Shown: piece after piece, positions 19,409 to 31,479 of the stretch
Position numbering within the stretch: the stretch's first letter is position 1
How the letters are laid out: each line of letters begins with the position of its first letter
Assembly: GCF_025602895.1 (NCBI RefSeq)
Contig: NW_026516435.1
Location: 1 to 44,133, forward strand
Direction: 5' to 3'
Length of the DNA: 44,133 nucleotides
Origin: Polychytrium aggregatum
Lineage: Eukaryota; Chytridiomycota; Chytridiomycetes; Polychytriales
Notes under the pieces: generated by a model
Databases searched by the model: none
The model's input: the letters and a program-made list of their open reading frames with translations, nothing else
What the model was told of the DNA's origin: nothing
Position numbers and translations under genes: made by a program

Positions 19409-22400
19409 ATGACCAAGGACGAAACCCTGGCCGATCAGAAGAAGCAGCAGCAGGCCGACGACAAGGCTGCTGTCTCCAAGGCCGATCCGAAGAAGAAGGA
19501 GGCCGAGGAGGAGGAGCTGGTAATGACTCGACCAGCAACGGCGTGGCCGCCCTTCTGCATCGCTCTTGGTGTCAGGACTCGACCGATCTACCGTCGGCAC
19601 GGCCTGGCAACGGTTCTCCTGGTTTGCGCTCGCGCTCACCCATGTCTGCTGTTTGATTCTCGTTTGTCATCCATCTCTCCGTGCCCATATTGCCCGATCG
19701 CCCGCTTGATGGCGACCTCCTTGTCGACCACTCCAGTCCGAAGAGGACCAGCAGCTGAAAAACGAACTCGAGATGCTGGTCGAACGCCTCAAGGAAAACA
19801 ACGTTGTCCTCCACAAGCCTGCTCTCGAGACCCTCCGTACACTCATCCGAACCTCGACCTCGTCCATGACGGCCGTGCCCAAGCCCCTCAAATTCCTGCG
19901 CGCCCACTACTCCACCATCATCGCTGTCTTCGAGGAATGGCCCCAGAGCGACAACAAGGTTGGATTTCCCTCCTGCTGTTTGATATTATCTTGCTTTGTG
20001 GCCTCGATCTGGTTGATTGTCTCAATTGGTCGCTCCGGCTAAACCGGACCCAGTCGACTGAGATGATCGGCTCGTGGTGGCTCCCAGCAGAGCGTTCTCG
20101 CTTCGACTGCTCCGCGAGATCTCTCTCGTTTGCTGGTCCATTGCCCTTGTCATTTGGCCTCATCGAGGACAATCTCTGTTGCATATCTGTGCCCAGTTGT
20201 TTGAATCGTGCAGCTGCATCCCTCGCCTCGCCTTCTGCGACGTTTTCATCTGCTCGTATTGATTCGGATCGCATTTCGACATGGCCGCCATCCAGAAAGA
20301 CCTGGCCGACATTCTATCGGTACTCTCCATGGCCTATGCCGAGGAAGGCAAGCGCGATAGCTTGAAATATCGTCTGCTTGGATCTGGCGAGGCTCCTGGC
20401 TCCTGGGGTCATGAATATGTTCGGTAAGGACCGCACTCAGGCACACGTAGTGCCCATGCTCGGATATACCACCAATATCCTCCCCTTCAATCGTATTGGT
20501 CTTTTGATGCTCCTCCGGTTCTCACATCGTGACACCTCCCCCTCACCTTTTGGATCTCAAGACACCTCGCCAGCGAGCTTAGCGCCGAGTATCTGGCCAA
20601 CTCCGAGGAGGAAAAGCCCACCGACTACATCCTGGCTTTGGCCCTGGAGCTTGTTCCCTTCTTCCTGCAGCACAACGCCGAGGCCGATGCATGCGATCTG
20701 CTCCTCGAGATCGAGGCGCTTGACCAGCTGCCCAAGTTTGTCGACAAGAACACCTATCAGCGTGTCTGTCTGTACATCATCAGGTAACCATCTGTGTGTC
20801 TGGCAGAGGTCGCGCATGTGACATATACAGCATCCGCTGTTGCAAGGTCGCTGCTCACCCTCATGTTCACGCTTCCGACATCTTCGCTCCCATACATAGC
20901 TGCGTCAACTATGTTGCCCCGCCCGATGATGTGTCCATCCTCAAGACGGCCCACACCATCTACCGCAACCTTGGCCACTTGCCGGAGGCCCTGCAGATCG
21001 CCATTAAGCTGAACGACCAGGAGCTTATCCATGAAGATTTTAATAGCTGCCAAGACCCGTGAGTATCGGCTGCATTTGTTCGTACATAATGAGTTCTTCG
21101 CGCAATCTTGGGGGACGCTCCAAGAGTCCAGGAACAAGTGCTTAGCCACACCTGCGTCCTCCTCCTTCCTTCCTCGTCTGCGCTGCTAGACTGCTACAAA
21201 AGCAGCTCGCCTACATGCTCGCTCGCCAGCAAGTCAAGTTTGATGCAGACGAAGCCATCACCGAGATCCTCAACAACACCCAGCTCTCGTCTCACTTTTT
21301 GGCTCTTGGCCGCGACCTCGACGTTATGGAAGCCAAGACCCCCGAGGACATCTACAAGAGCCACCTCGAGAACATTCGTACGTCTCTCGCTGCGGCTGTT
21401 CTTCGCTCATCTCTTGGAGCTGACTCCAATTCGTGTCGATATTGACTCGCACATCTCATTCGTCCTTGTCCTTTCTTGGGCATTGTGCTCATCGTTGCTC
21501 CCGATGCACCGTCACCGATGACCATGGCGGCTCTCTGGCGGACCCTGCTTGTCCCACCAATGCGGCATGTAGGCTCTGGTGTTACAACCGTCGACTCGGC
21601 CAAGCATAACCTCGCCTCCACCTTCGTTAATGCCTTTGTCAACGCCGGCTTTGGCACCGACAAGCTCATGCTGGATCAGGATCAGAGTGGATCGTGGATC
21701 TACAAGAACAAGGATCACGGTGAGACTCTGCTCGACTAGGCTCTCTGTGCTGCAGTGAAATGACAGCGGAAGGGGGCCAGATCCCGGCTCGAGAGCTGGC
21801 GCTCATACCTACTTGTTGGTAACTGCAGGCATGATCAGCGCCGCGGCGTCGATTGGCTCGATTATGTTGTGGGATGTCGAAACGGGCCTCACCCACATCG
21901 ACAAATATCTGTACGCCGAGGACAACAATGTCAAGGTAGGCAATATCCACTCCCTTGGCCCATGAGGCTTTTGCACATGTCCATGCCGAGTGATTACGAA
22001 CCACTCATCATTTGCTTTGATCATTCAAGGCCGGCGCTCTCCTCGCCATCGGACTGGTTACGGCCGGTGTCAAGAACGAGTCCGACCCCGCCCTTGCCCT
22101 GCTCAGCGAGTACATCAACAGCGATCAGTCCGTCCTGCGCACTTCGGCCATCATCGGGTATGTATTGCGCTCGGTGGATGGTGATCGGTTTCAGCGAGCT
22201 GATCTCGGACGTGTCGAGTAGACTAACGTTGCTCTCTCTCTCACTGTACTTGCGGAGCTCAGCCTTGGCATTGCATATGCTGGCACTGCACGCGAAGATG
22301 TCTTGGAGTTGCTGCTGCCCATTGTCAGCGACACTGGCTTGACCATGGAGATCTCGTCCCTGGCGGCCCTCTCTTGCGGCCTCATCTTTGTCGGCACTTG

Positions 22401-24289
22401 CCATGGCGACATCACCTCAACGATTCTGCAGTCGCTGATGGAGAGCGAGGACGCACAGCTCAAGGACGGCTACGCCAAGTTCATGGGCGTGGGACTTGCG
22501 TTGCTCTACCTCGGCAAGCAAGAGGCCAGCGAGCCCACGCTGGAGACTCTCAAGGTCATCGAGCACCCCATCGCCAAGCAAATCGAGGTCATGGTGGAGA
22601 CCTGTGCCTTTGCCGGTGAGTTCTGCCTTGTGATGTCTTTCCCTCGGATCTGTGGCAACAAGTTGCGTCGCCGGCCTCGGTGCACGTTTGCATGGCAAAG
22701 TAGGCATGCATCCTGCGCATTGGCGCTGCCCACTAACGTCCGTACGAATGGCTAGCTACCGGCAACGTGTTGAAGATTCAAAAGATGCTGCATCTTTGCA
22801 ACGACCACCTGGATCCCCAGAAGGACGACGACAAGTTCCAGGCCATCGCTGTCCTTGGTGTGGCTCTCATTGCTATGGGCGAAGACATTGGCGCCGAGAT
22901 GGCTCTGCGGCAGTTCAACCATTTGGTGGGTATACCAACAAGCCTGGCTACTCCTCCACGCTGGGCCACATCCTCAACTGCAATCGCTGCTTTCGCTCGT
23001 GACGTGTCTGCATTGGATCCCGTGCCCACATCGAATATCATGCCTCGTCCTGGGCACCATATCCAGGCGTTCCTTGGTCTCGCAAGCGAGTCTGCTTTCT
23101 AATTCTACCGTGATTCGATCGCAGATGCACTACGGCGAGCCTGTGATCCGACGCACTGTGCCCCTGGCTCTGGGTCTCTTGTGTGCGTCCAACCCCCTCG
23201 TGCACGTCCTCGACATCCTGAGCAAATACTCGCACGACAACGATCCGGATGTCGCCATTTCGGCCATCTTTGCCATGGGTCTGGTCGGCGCCGGCACCAA
23301 CAACGCCAGGATGGCACAGATGCTGCGGCAACTCGCTGCCTACTACCACAAGGAGCCCAACCATCTGTTTGTCGTCCGCATCGCCCAGGTTGGTTTCTGT
23401 GTCGTGGTGCCGCATATCCTCACCCCCCCCCGTGCGCCTATTCGTTGACAGCGGCCATACGGACGCAGTCCCATCTTTCTCGCTGCCAGGCACAGCGTTT
23501 TGCTGACATGCATTGTTTGCTTGATTTCTTCCGAAACAGGGCCTCCTCCACATGGGCAAGGGCACTTTGACGATCAACCCGTTCCACTCGAACCGCATGC
23601 TGCTCTCTCCTGTAGCTATGGGCGGTCTCTTGACCACGCTGATCGCATTTATGGATCCCAAGTACAGTAAGTGGCCGCATAGCATCTCCGATCTGACAAC
23701 ACCCTGAGACATCAGAGCTCCCCCCCCCGTCGATATGGCGTTTCTTCTGTCCATGTGTGCGTAGCAGAGTTCGTTAACCTCATCGGATCTTGTCCATATC
23801 GTACTGTCCTTGCCCAGCTATCCTGGCTCGAGCGCACTACTTCCTGTACTATCTGGTGCTGGCCATGTACCCGCGATTCCTGGTGACTCTGGATGAGAAC
23901 CTGAAGAGCATCCCGGTGACGGTCCGCGTCGGTCAGGCCGTCGATACTGTTGGCCAGGCTGGACGACCCAAGACCATCACCGGCTTCCAGACGCACTCGA
24001 CTCCGATCCTGCTGGCCTCGACAGAGCGTGCCGAGTTGGCAACGGAGGAGTGGCTGCCGTTGACGCCCGTGCTGGAGGGCTTTGTGATTCTGAAGAAGAA
24101 CCCTGAGGTAAGTCGACAGTCCTCTCGCTCTGGCCCTACTTGAGCTTGCACATGAGAACACCACGCCATGTTGCCGCGGCTGACACCCAACTCGTTCTGG
24201 ACATTGATTCGCTTCATCTCTCGCCAACCCACTCACTGCTGATTCGGATTGCCTCGCAGTGGATGGACGAGGACAAGGACACAAAGTGA
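19409..24289 (+). CDS. RPN1: 26S proteasome regulatory subunit Rpn1 (PSMD2)
   Basis: Scaffold subunit of the proteasome base; binds ubiquitin receptors, shuttle factors and Ubp6 through its toroid of PC repeats (family knowledge). Fifteen exons: 19409-19519, 19737-19958, 20296-20423, 20562-20783, 20900-21058, 21190-21377, 21573-21719, 21829-21935, 22030-22157, 22263-22615, 22756-22925, 23125-23388, 23540-23666, 23818-24107, 24260-24289; 2646 nt, 881 residues. Landmarks: acidic/Lys-rich start, [82 protein letters not shown], the PC repeats ([39 protein letters not shown] blocks) and [20 protein letters not shown]. The length and C-terminal [11 protein letters not shown] fit the family. Start chosen at the first ATG of the acidic exon. 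AATAAA follows at 24421. Confidence 0.95.
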
Positions 24290-24892
24290 TCCCGCCGCTG
24301 CTTGAGCGTGATAGCGCATCCATTTCCACCCTCCCGAGCATCATTTCTTCTGCCTTTGGTGCTCCCTCCATGGGATCGACTGCAGGACGTGCTGTATCGT
24401 TCCAAGCTTCCGTCCTGGACAATAAAATGCGAAATGAGCCCACCTTGAACATTCGTGCTTGCCCCCAGTGGTGTCTTTGTCTTGGTCCCCTGGCGCAGCT
24501 GTCGATCGTGGGCAACGCTCCAGCCAACATACAGCTGCCGATCTGGCGGGCTCCGGTTCATGTATCCCACTCGCTTGCCGTTGCATTTGTCGTTGCCCCG
24601 CCCTCCTCCTCGACTGCGACTCGGCCCCCATGACAGCACCCACCCGTTGCTGACAAAAGGGCGCCATCAAAACCGAGGCGGCACCGGGCTCTCTGACATC
24701 CGAGCGCGGGTCGCCAACAAAGAGCGTGTGGGGTTCATATTCAGGAGCATCAGCCGGATCCGCATCAGCAACGGGCGATCAGGCATCGCAACGACCCAGA
24801 GACCCCAGGCTTCTCGCTGGCATCGCTGAGCACTCACCAGACTCGCTTTCGGCAACCCCTCGCTCGTCTTCTCGATCCATCTGTCAAGCGAC
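24290..24892. other. RPN1 3' UTR and methyltransferase promoter
   Basis: Holds an AATAAA signal 132 bases after the RPN1 stop. No other gene or repeat is visible. The two genes run in the same direction. Confidence 0.5.
24421..24426 (+). terminator. polyadenylation signal AATAAA for RPN1
   Basis: Canonical hexamer in the expected place downstream of the stop codon at 24289. Confidence 0.55.
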
Positions 24893-25708
24893 ATGGCAAC
24901 ACCAACCCCAGAAACGATTGCTACCCGCAACCAAGAGCTGCTCCAGTGCTGGGACAACTTTGCCAACGACTTTCGGCACTACGAAAAGATCATGCAGCAG
25001 TCCTGGCGACCACTGCTCAGCCACATGGACCTCGGCTCGGCCCGCAGCATCCTCGAGGTCGGATGCGGGCGCGGCGAGTGTGCCAAGGCCATCCTGGGCA
25101 TGGCCCCGTCCGGCTGCAGCGTCGTCACGTCTGACTTTTCCTCCGAGATGATCAAGGCAGCTACTGCCGCTCTCGAGGCCCATGACGCCCTGCCAAACCC
25201 TGGCAGGGAGGGCCAGCTGCGGATCGAGCAGATGAGTGCCCTGGATCTGCACAGCGTCCCCACGGCCTCGATCGATCGGTACATCGCCAACATGCTCCTG
25301 CACCTCGTGCCCGACCTGGACGGCATGCTGCGCGAGACTCGCCGTGTCCTCGATGCCAAGACCGGCATCGCCGGATTCACCATCTGGGGCGACCGAGCGC
25401 AGAGCCTGGTCTTCAGCCTCCGCCCGGGCCGAGAAGACAGCCCCAACTTTGACGCCGGCCGTGATCTGGATGCACTCGCTCGACGAATCCATGCCGCCGG
25501 CTTCTCCAAGGTGCGCATGTGGCGCCAGCCATGCATCTTTGAGCTGTGGGACCCCGAACGGGTGGTCGAGTTCTGGATGCACTCGGAGGGCAAGACGATC
25601 CAGGACACTGAGTGGCTCCAGGAGGCCCGCAAGCGAACCACCCGGGCAATCTGTGACGAGGGCAAGCCGATTGGGCTCGAGGCCGTGATCATCCTCGCGA
25701 TGCCCTGA
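24893..25708 (+). CDS. class I SAM-dependent methyltransferase
   Basis: Single exon of 271 residues. The Rossmann-fold motif I ILEVGCGRGECAKAI (residues about 52-66) and the following acidic post-motif region VVTSDFSSEMIKAA are those of the Methyltransf_11/25 type that transfer a methyl group from S-adenosylmethionine. IEQMSALDLHSVPTASIDRY gives the motif II/III region and MLLHLVPDLDGMLRETRRVL the motif IV-V helix. After the core lies a C-terminal part with GFSKVRMWRQPCIFELWD, as in small-molecule methyltransferases. No signal peptide or membrane segment is seen. The N-terminal WDNFANDFRHYEKIMQQSW helix resembles the start of ubiquinone/arsenite or generic small-molecule enzymes, but the substrate cannot be read from the sequence. 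Confidence 0.88.
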   Translation: MATPTPETIATRNQELLQCWDNFANDFRHYEKIMQQSWRPLLSHMDLGSARSILEVGCGRGECAKAILGMAPSGCSVVTSDFSSEMIKAATAALEAHDALPNPGREGQLRIEQMSALDLHSVPTASIDRYIANMLLHLVPDLDGMLRETRRVLDAKTGIAGFTIWGDRAQSLVFSLRPGREDSPNFDAGRDLDALARRIHAAGFSKVRMWRQPCIFELWDPERVVEFWMHSEGKTIQDTEWLQEARKRTTRAICDEGKPIGLEAVIILAMP

Positions 25709-26085
25709 GCACCGATCTGCGGGAGGAGACATGGATGAGAGCAGTCCATGGAAATACAGTCTCGATCCATGGAAATACAGTCTCGATCCATTGAAATACA
25801 GTCTCGATCCATTGAAATACAGTCTCGATCCCGTCGCATGAAGTTCCTTCGCTCATGGAGATCCACTGGTGTGGGCCGTGGCCATCCCGGCGAACGAGTT
25901 GCTGGGCCGATGTGGTCGGCACTGGTCGGGAGTGGAGTCGTCCCGCGCTGTGCTCTCGCTGTGTTCTCGTCGATCCTCGCCCTGCCAAGTCCGCTGCCAA
26001 TGTCCGGTTCTCGTCGGCTCCGTTTCGAATCCCATCAGCCCACAGAGCCCACAGAGCCCGCTCACACCACTCCCAGCAGCGCACC
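25709..26085. other. spacer with 21-bp tandem repeat
   Basis: Between the methyltransferase stop and the SNARE start codon; contains the repeat array at 25746-25831 and then an otherwise featureless promoter stretch. Confidence 0.5.
25746..25831. repeat. 21-bp tandem repeat, four copies
   Basis: Unit CCATGGAAATACAGTCTCGAT, wording shortened to its ends CCATGG and CTCGAT; copies 3 and 4 have CCATTG instead of CCATGG. Units are contiguous, so there are no spacers. Confidence 0.95.
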
Positions 26086-27376
26086 ATGGCATCGTCGTCG
26101 TCCTCAGCAGGCTCCTCGATCATCTACGGCCTCGTTGCTCGAGGCCCTGTGATCCTGGCCGAGCACGCCACCTCGACTGGCAACTTCACCACCATCACCC
26201 AGCACATTCTCGAGAAGATTCCCCAAGGCGACTCCAAGCTGACCTATGTTTACGATAGGTTGGGCATCGCAGAGGATGCGGGAGATGGACCTCAGCTACG
26301 GCGATTACGGGACCGCATCGCTCGGATTGCGACAGCACCATGTCACTGGAGGCGTTTCTCTGGCCCCAAGTCGCATAGTATCAACATGCATCGTGCGACT
26401 CGCCAGCGCCGGCATTGATGGCCGGATGCTGTTCCGACATCGACCCCGAGCACGGTATGCTGATCGATTTGCGTTCCTCTATCCCAGATATCTCTTCCAC
26501 TATATCCAGCGCAACGGCATCATCTACCTGTGCCTGGCGGACGACACCTTTGGTACGTTGTTCTGCCGCCGACTGATGTCTGTCAGTCTCGGCCAGGGCA
26601 CCAGAGAGCGGGGTGATGGATGCCCCTTGCTCATTCACAGGATCGAATGGCCCTCGCTCCGTCTGGCTAAAACAGAACTGCGCTGCTGACTTGATCCCAG
26701 GCCGACGCATCCCGTTTGCTTTCTTGGAGGACATTGCTGCCCAATTCGAGACAACCTACGGCGCCCGGGGACAAACGGCCATAGCCTATGGACTCAACGA
26801 GTTCTCCAAGACCATTGCCGCCCGGATGGTATGCAGGCTGCAGTCGTCTTGGCCCGGCGTATCTGATCTCGACAATGCCTCCAGCAGCACGGCGACGGAC
26901 AACGGCTTGCCAAGTGGGCCTTTGGAGACCGCTGCCCCCTTGGGCAAACGGGCGGGGTGGGGGAGAGTGAGGGCGATGGAGCAACCAAAGGTGGCTTGCT
27001 GACCCCGACCGATCCAGACCGATCCAGGCTGATCCCGACCGATCTCCATCGACAGGAATACTTCTCGGCCAACCCCGAGGCCGACAGTCTCCGCCGAGTC
27101 CAGGGCGAGATCGACCAGGTCCGCGACGTTATGGTCCACAACATCGAAAAGGTCCTCGAGCGCGGCGAGCGCATCGAAATCCTGGTCGACAAGACCGAGT
27201 CGCTGAACGCAACGTCGTTCGCATTCAAGAAGCGATCGACGGCCCTCCGCCGCGCAATGTGGTGGAAGAATACCAAGCTCATGGCCGTGTTGGCCGTCGT
27301 CGCCGTCCTTCTGGTCTACGTGCTTATCGGCAGCGTCTGCGGCCTCCCAGCCTGGGGCCAGTGCTTTGCCAAGTGA
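26086..27376 (+). CDS. VAMP7: VAMP7-like longin R-SNARE
   Basis: R-SNARE that drives fusion with late endosome or vacuole membranes (family knowledge). Exons 26086-26258, 26488-26552, 26701-26828, 27056-27376; 687 nt, 228 residues, a normal VAMP7 length. The N-terminal longin domain is seen as IIYGLVARGPVILAEHA, FTTITQHILEKIP, NGIIYLCLADDTFGRRIPFA and FLEDIAAQFETTYG. The SNARE motif follows in the last exon: VQGEIDQVRDVMVHNIEKVL, then the zero-layer arginine in ERGERIEIL and DKTESLNATS. It ends in WWKNTKLMAVLAVVAVLLVY and a short lumenal tail. The transmembrane helix rules out Ykt6, which is lipid-anchored. Phases agree at all three introns. The last intron contains a GACCGATC-type simple repeat. 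Confidence 0.93.
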
Positions 27377-28390
27377 TGTTACTGCCCTTGTTACCAGCAA
27401 TGTGGCAATGCTGTTGTCAATGCGGTCATGTTACTGCGGGCGTGGTAATATTACAACTTGACAATATTGAACCGGGACACCCTGGGCTGTCGCTGTTTCC
27501 CGGTCTGAATACATCGCTGTGGATGTATTCAAGACGGGAACAACCGCACGATCTGCCCACCGGGGCTACGCAAGCTCAACAGACCTGTGTCGCTGATGCC
27601 AGAGAATGCGGACACTGCCCCGTTATTATCAGCAGCGACTGCACTGTCGATACCGACACCATCGTCGTCCTCTGATATCCAACCCCGGCCCGTGCCCTGT
27701 CTTGGCTTTGCCCAACTCCCCGCCCTTGATTTGAACACATCCCTTCCCATGTCCAGCCCGCATCCATGACATTCCCGTGCTCGTATTCTCGTCCGGCAAC
27801 CCGTCCTTCCAGAGCCACCGCCATCGTCTCCATGCCGCCGTCGTGCTCGCTGGACTGCGAGCGGACGCCCCTCGGGCCAGTTTTGGTCCATTGTCATGGC
27901 TCTCCCACTGCCCGCCCCGTCCGCCCCCCAGTCCCTCGTCGCTGCCCAGCTCGTCCCGGCGGAGACCCCTCCCTCGAGCCAGGACGGCAATCTCCACCCG
28001 CACTGGTCTCTGCGTCGAGGAGCATCGGCAGGCCACTCACCGATGGTGCCCTTCATCCCCCCTTCATGTCTGGCTGGCCCAGAGCCGGCCTCTCTCGGCG
28101 CCAGCATCGATCGATCGTCGTCCAGGACCGAGCCGCTCGTCGTCAGACCTGATCCGTTCGCTGCTATCGCCGGTCTTGGATCTCAGCCGCCCGACTCTGC
28201 CTGGTTCCGGCACATTCTCGCTCCACTCGCTGGGGATCGCCGATTCGAAATCCAAACTCGCAACCGCATTTGCTGGAGCTCGCTCTCTGTGGATCGCACC
28301 CTGGCAATTTTCCCACACCCGCTCTCGTCTTGCAACTCGGTTTGCGCATCCCTGGACATCCGGGCACAGATCAAACCAGCCTGACTTGCT
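27377..28390. other. spacer with Fanzor-related foldback element, then pyrimidine-rich promoter
   Basis: Holds the mini-element at 27476-27600. From about 27700 to 28380 the plus strand is rich in C and T and has long open frames in several phases (for example from 27777 and 27896) that show no domain; they are probably composition artefacts of promoter/5' UTR sequence, although a 5' coding exon of the next gene cannot be excluded. Confidence 0.45.
27476..27600 (+). mobile_element. miniature foldback element related to the Fanzor 3' end, copy 1
   Basis: Arms GTCTGAATACA (27503-27513) and TGTATTCAAGAC (27524-27535) form an imperfect hairpin. The bases that follow (27536-27565) match the C-terminal coding end of the Fanzor gene (minus strand 7926-7896) with few differences, e.g. 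shared CGCACGA and CTGCCCAC. Relative to Fanzor about 45 bases between TATTCAAGAC and GGGAA are missing. The left flank CTGTCGCTGTTTCC is shared with copy 2 but not with the Fanzor locus. It encodes nothing by itself and looks like a non-autonomous derivative or a shared terminal module. Confidence 0.6.
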
Positions 28391-31300
28391 ATGGCATCGA
28401 CTGCCGCTGCTGCCGATCGACAGGGCAAGGAAGCCAGTCCTCTCGAGCCTACCCTCGAGCGCCAAAGTGCAGATCGCCCGGTGGATCGCCCAGCGGGTCC
28501 CGCCGATCTCCAACGCCATGGTCCTCGCACCCATGCTCGGGGTGCTCGATTTCAACGCCACCCGCAGCACACTGTCTCGCTGAGCCCAACCACCACCACC
28601 ACCGGCAGCAGCAGCACCAGCACCACCACCAGCAGCGCCCATATCTCCACTATCACCACCAGCCCGGCTCTCGTCGCCGACTTGCCCGGCTCCCACTTTG
28701 CGGGCCAGCAGGACCCCACGTCCTTGGCGACCTCTGGGAAGCACCTGGCCTCGATCTCCATCCACAACCGGTCGCCCAGTCGCCCTGCAGGCTTCGGTCG
28801 CTATCCAAAGCGGCCCTCGGCCCTGGCCACCCATCTCCACATGCCGATCTCACGCCAGGATGTCCCTCTGCACTCGCCCGAGTCGAGCGACCACGACAGC
28901 GACCTGATGCAGCAGACCCCGCCGTCCATGTCGTTGCCACCGCCGATCCGCCATCTCCCAAGGACGGCGACGCTGCCTGTTCCGGCAAGGTCGACATCGG
29001 CATCGCCGTCAAAGTCCCACAGCCTGCTCGTTCCTGTCGTTGCCTCGCCCTCCCACTCGATTGGATACGGCGGGTTGCGCTCGTCGTTCTACCAGTCGCA
29101 GAGCCACCAGATCTCGGTCGAGACCTCGCTCTCGATTCATCCGCACCATCCCCAGGCCCGGCCCTCCATCTTTTCATGGAACTCGGTAAGTCCATGCGCT
29201 TGTCGGCCTGTGTTGCGTCCTTGTCATCGGCAGCGTAACATGGGCACCTGTCCCCCAGTGCGGCACCGCTGTCCGCTTGTTCCGAGGCTCCTTGTCTGGC
29301 TTGCTTGGGGTTGTCTGGCATCGCTGGGCATCGCCAGACATCGTCAGGCATTGCACAACATCCCAGGCTTCACCAGCAACCGTTCTGCCTTCAATTTGCC
29401 GGGTCACCGCCTCACATCACCTGGTTTTATCGGCCGTGGTCTATCCTTGCCTGGCCGCCGGACTGGGCCATGTGAAGCGCATCTCACTCCCGTCCCTGCC
29501 GAGCCCTGCTGAGCATCCATGCCCGTGTCCGGCCATGATGGCGATCCAGGCCGATATTGACCCGGACGACTGGTGTTTCGGTTGCGAGCCCGCACTGCGG
29601 TCATGATTTCCCTTGACAGCCTCGGGGCATATGCGCCGATGTGAATGCGCCACCAAACGAGTCCAGCCGTTCTCACCCGCCTTGACCACACTCTCTCTGC
29701 CTCGCTCTGCCACCCACCACACAGGGGTCAGGCAGCACATCGGCGAAATCGGGAGGTAAGATCCATCTGTCCACGCCAGCAGAGTGCGGTGTCGACGATT
29801 GGCTTGTTATTTGAAGCGAGCATGTACTCCATGCCTATGCACCAGCCAGACGATTGAAGTAGATATCCACTGATAGTGGTTACGGATGCGCCTCTGATGT
29901 CCCTCGCACAGACGACGATGAGGATTTTGTCTACACTCGTTCTACCGGCCGCCGCACCCTCCGCGCCCTCAAAGGAGCTATGGAATACCGTCCGCTGTCG
30001 AGTCTTTCGGGCTCGTCCGGCTCTTCGTATCCTTCTCTTCAGTCGTCTCCCGGTGGCTCAGCCGGGTTACTGCATCCAAATCATGCTGCTCCCGTGAGCC
30101 CTTCCCAGTCCTTTGGTCGCAACCTCCCCTTTGGCTACGGTTCGTTTGTTCGGCCAAAGCGTCCAGGGCCAGCCCGCAACATCGGCTTCAAGGATAGCCC
30201 CGATTCTCGGCGGACAGGATACTCCAAGCTCACTGGCCAGCGGTCGCCGGGCCTGGAACATGAAGGCTTCAACCTCCCCGGTGGCGACGAGTCACTGCAG
30301 TCCCCGATGGCACTCGATTCCCGTCCTCTACTTGCGCAGACCCACGAATACGTCCGCACATTCTACCGATCGTTGCTGTCTCGGCCGACCCACGCCGCTC
30401 CATTCGAACACCCTCCTCCTGCCGTGCTCGTGCCCGTGCCTGGCGAGTCAAGTCCGCTTCTCCCCCGATCTCGGATGGACGTTTCCGGCATGGATCGTTC
30501 TCAGGCCTTGCTGCTGAACGAGCGCCTGGATCCAGCTTCCCGAGACCCACTCAGGGTCTCTGTCGCTCGAGGCATCCTGATCCAGTCGCCGCGACCCAAT
30601 CCATCGCGGTCGTGGTTCCTGTCATCGATGCTGTTTTTGCTCATGGTCGTTTCGATCGCAGCCTTTGGAGGATTGCTGTCGTATATCCTCCTGTTCGGCA
30701 AGCCTTTGATTGGTCTGGGCTGCATCGGCATCAACGGCAAGACCCTGGTTGCGACCAAGCACGTCTTTGCATTCGATGTCGAGCTGGAGGCCCACAACTT
30801 CAACATGAGCCCCGTCGAGGTCGTCTTTGGCGAGATCGACATTTCTGTCGCTCGTCCGGGTAAGCGAGTGTGAGAGTGCTGCAGGGACTTTAACGCTCCG
30901 TATCGCCGACTTGTCTTTGCGGACTCGCTCGCCGAGTACATTCGACTCATGAGACTTGCGCTTCTTGCACGTCTTTAGATGACTTTGGCGGCAACGGCTA
31001 TTCTAACGGCACAAACTCGGAGGCACCAGGAAGGACCATCGTGGGCCACGTCTCGCGTCTGAAGGAGCCAGCGTTCTTTGACAGCAACCAGCGCTCAGTT
31101 GAAGTCATCCGGATTGAAGTGCCGAGCCCCCGACCAGGGTCCCACGAGTAAGCTGCATGGAAGGAATATGCTGGCTGTTGTCGTGATAGGGGCGGCAGCG
31201 GTGGTCTTGGTGACAGGGGCGCGATAACACATCCATCCTTTCCGACGACGTGGAATGCTGAGCGAATGTGCCTCTCTTGTCTGATCCGAATGTGGCTGTT

Positions 31301-31479
31301 TCGACATGCGTGATGGTGCGAGCAGGATCTACGAAGCCTTCCCATATGTGCTGCGGCTGCAAGGCTTTCTGATCTACAACGTGACCGGCGGCTGGATTAC
31401 GTATCGCAACCGGCTCGACCACGCCTTCTTCATCGAGAAGCGCCATCACCGCGAGCTCCAGAGTCAACGCCTGGGCTAG
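28391..31479 (+). CDS. VAC7: Vac7-like vacuolar membrane protein
   Basis: Vac7 activates the Fab1 lipid kinase that makes PI(3,5)P2 on the vacuole (yeast knowledge). Exons 28391-29185, 29725-29755, 29912-30859, 30979-31147, 31326-31479; 2097 nt, 698 residues. Residues 1 to about 510 are low-complexity Ser/Thr/Pro/His sequence. One transmembrane helix follows (WFLSSMLFLLMVVSIAAFGG and LLSYILLFG). The lumenal part has VFAFDVELEAHNFNMSPVEV followed by VVFGEIDISVARP, then HVSRLKEPAFFD, and FPYVLRLQGFLIYNVTGGW. This is the beta-sandwich (LEA2/TMEM106-like) pattern of Vac7: 'FDVxVEAxNxNxxPVEV...LxIxxxS'. The second exon is only 31 nt. The start at 28391 is the first ATG after an in-frame stop. N-terminal half is poorly conserved and could include a further upstream exon. 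Confidence 0.75.

Noticed and set aside
20831..20899. Earlier acceptor for RPN1 exon 5, adding [15 protein letters not shown]
   Set aside because: The later acceptor at 20900 keeps phase and gives VCLYIISCVNYV, which matches the Rpn1 family without an insertion.
25746..25831. Regular 21-bp repeats resembling a CRISPR array
   Set aside because: Units are contiguous without spacers and the genome is eukaryotic; it is a simple minisatellite.
27777..28583. Open frames upstream of the Vac7-like gene
   Set aside because: Pyrimidine-rich composition keeps several frames open at once; none shows a domain or joins the gene with a clear splice site.
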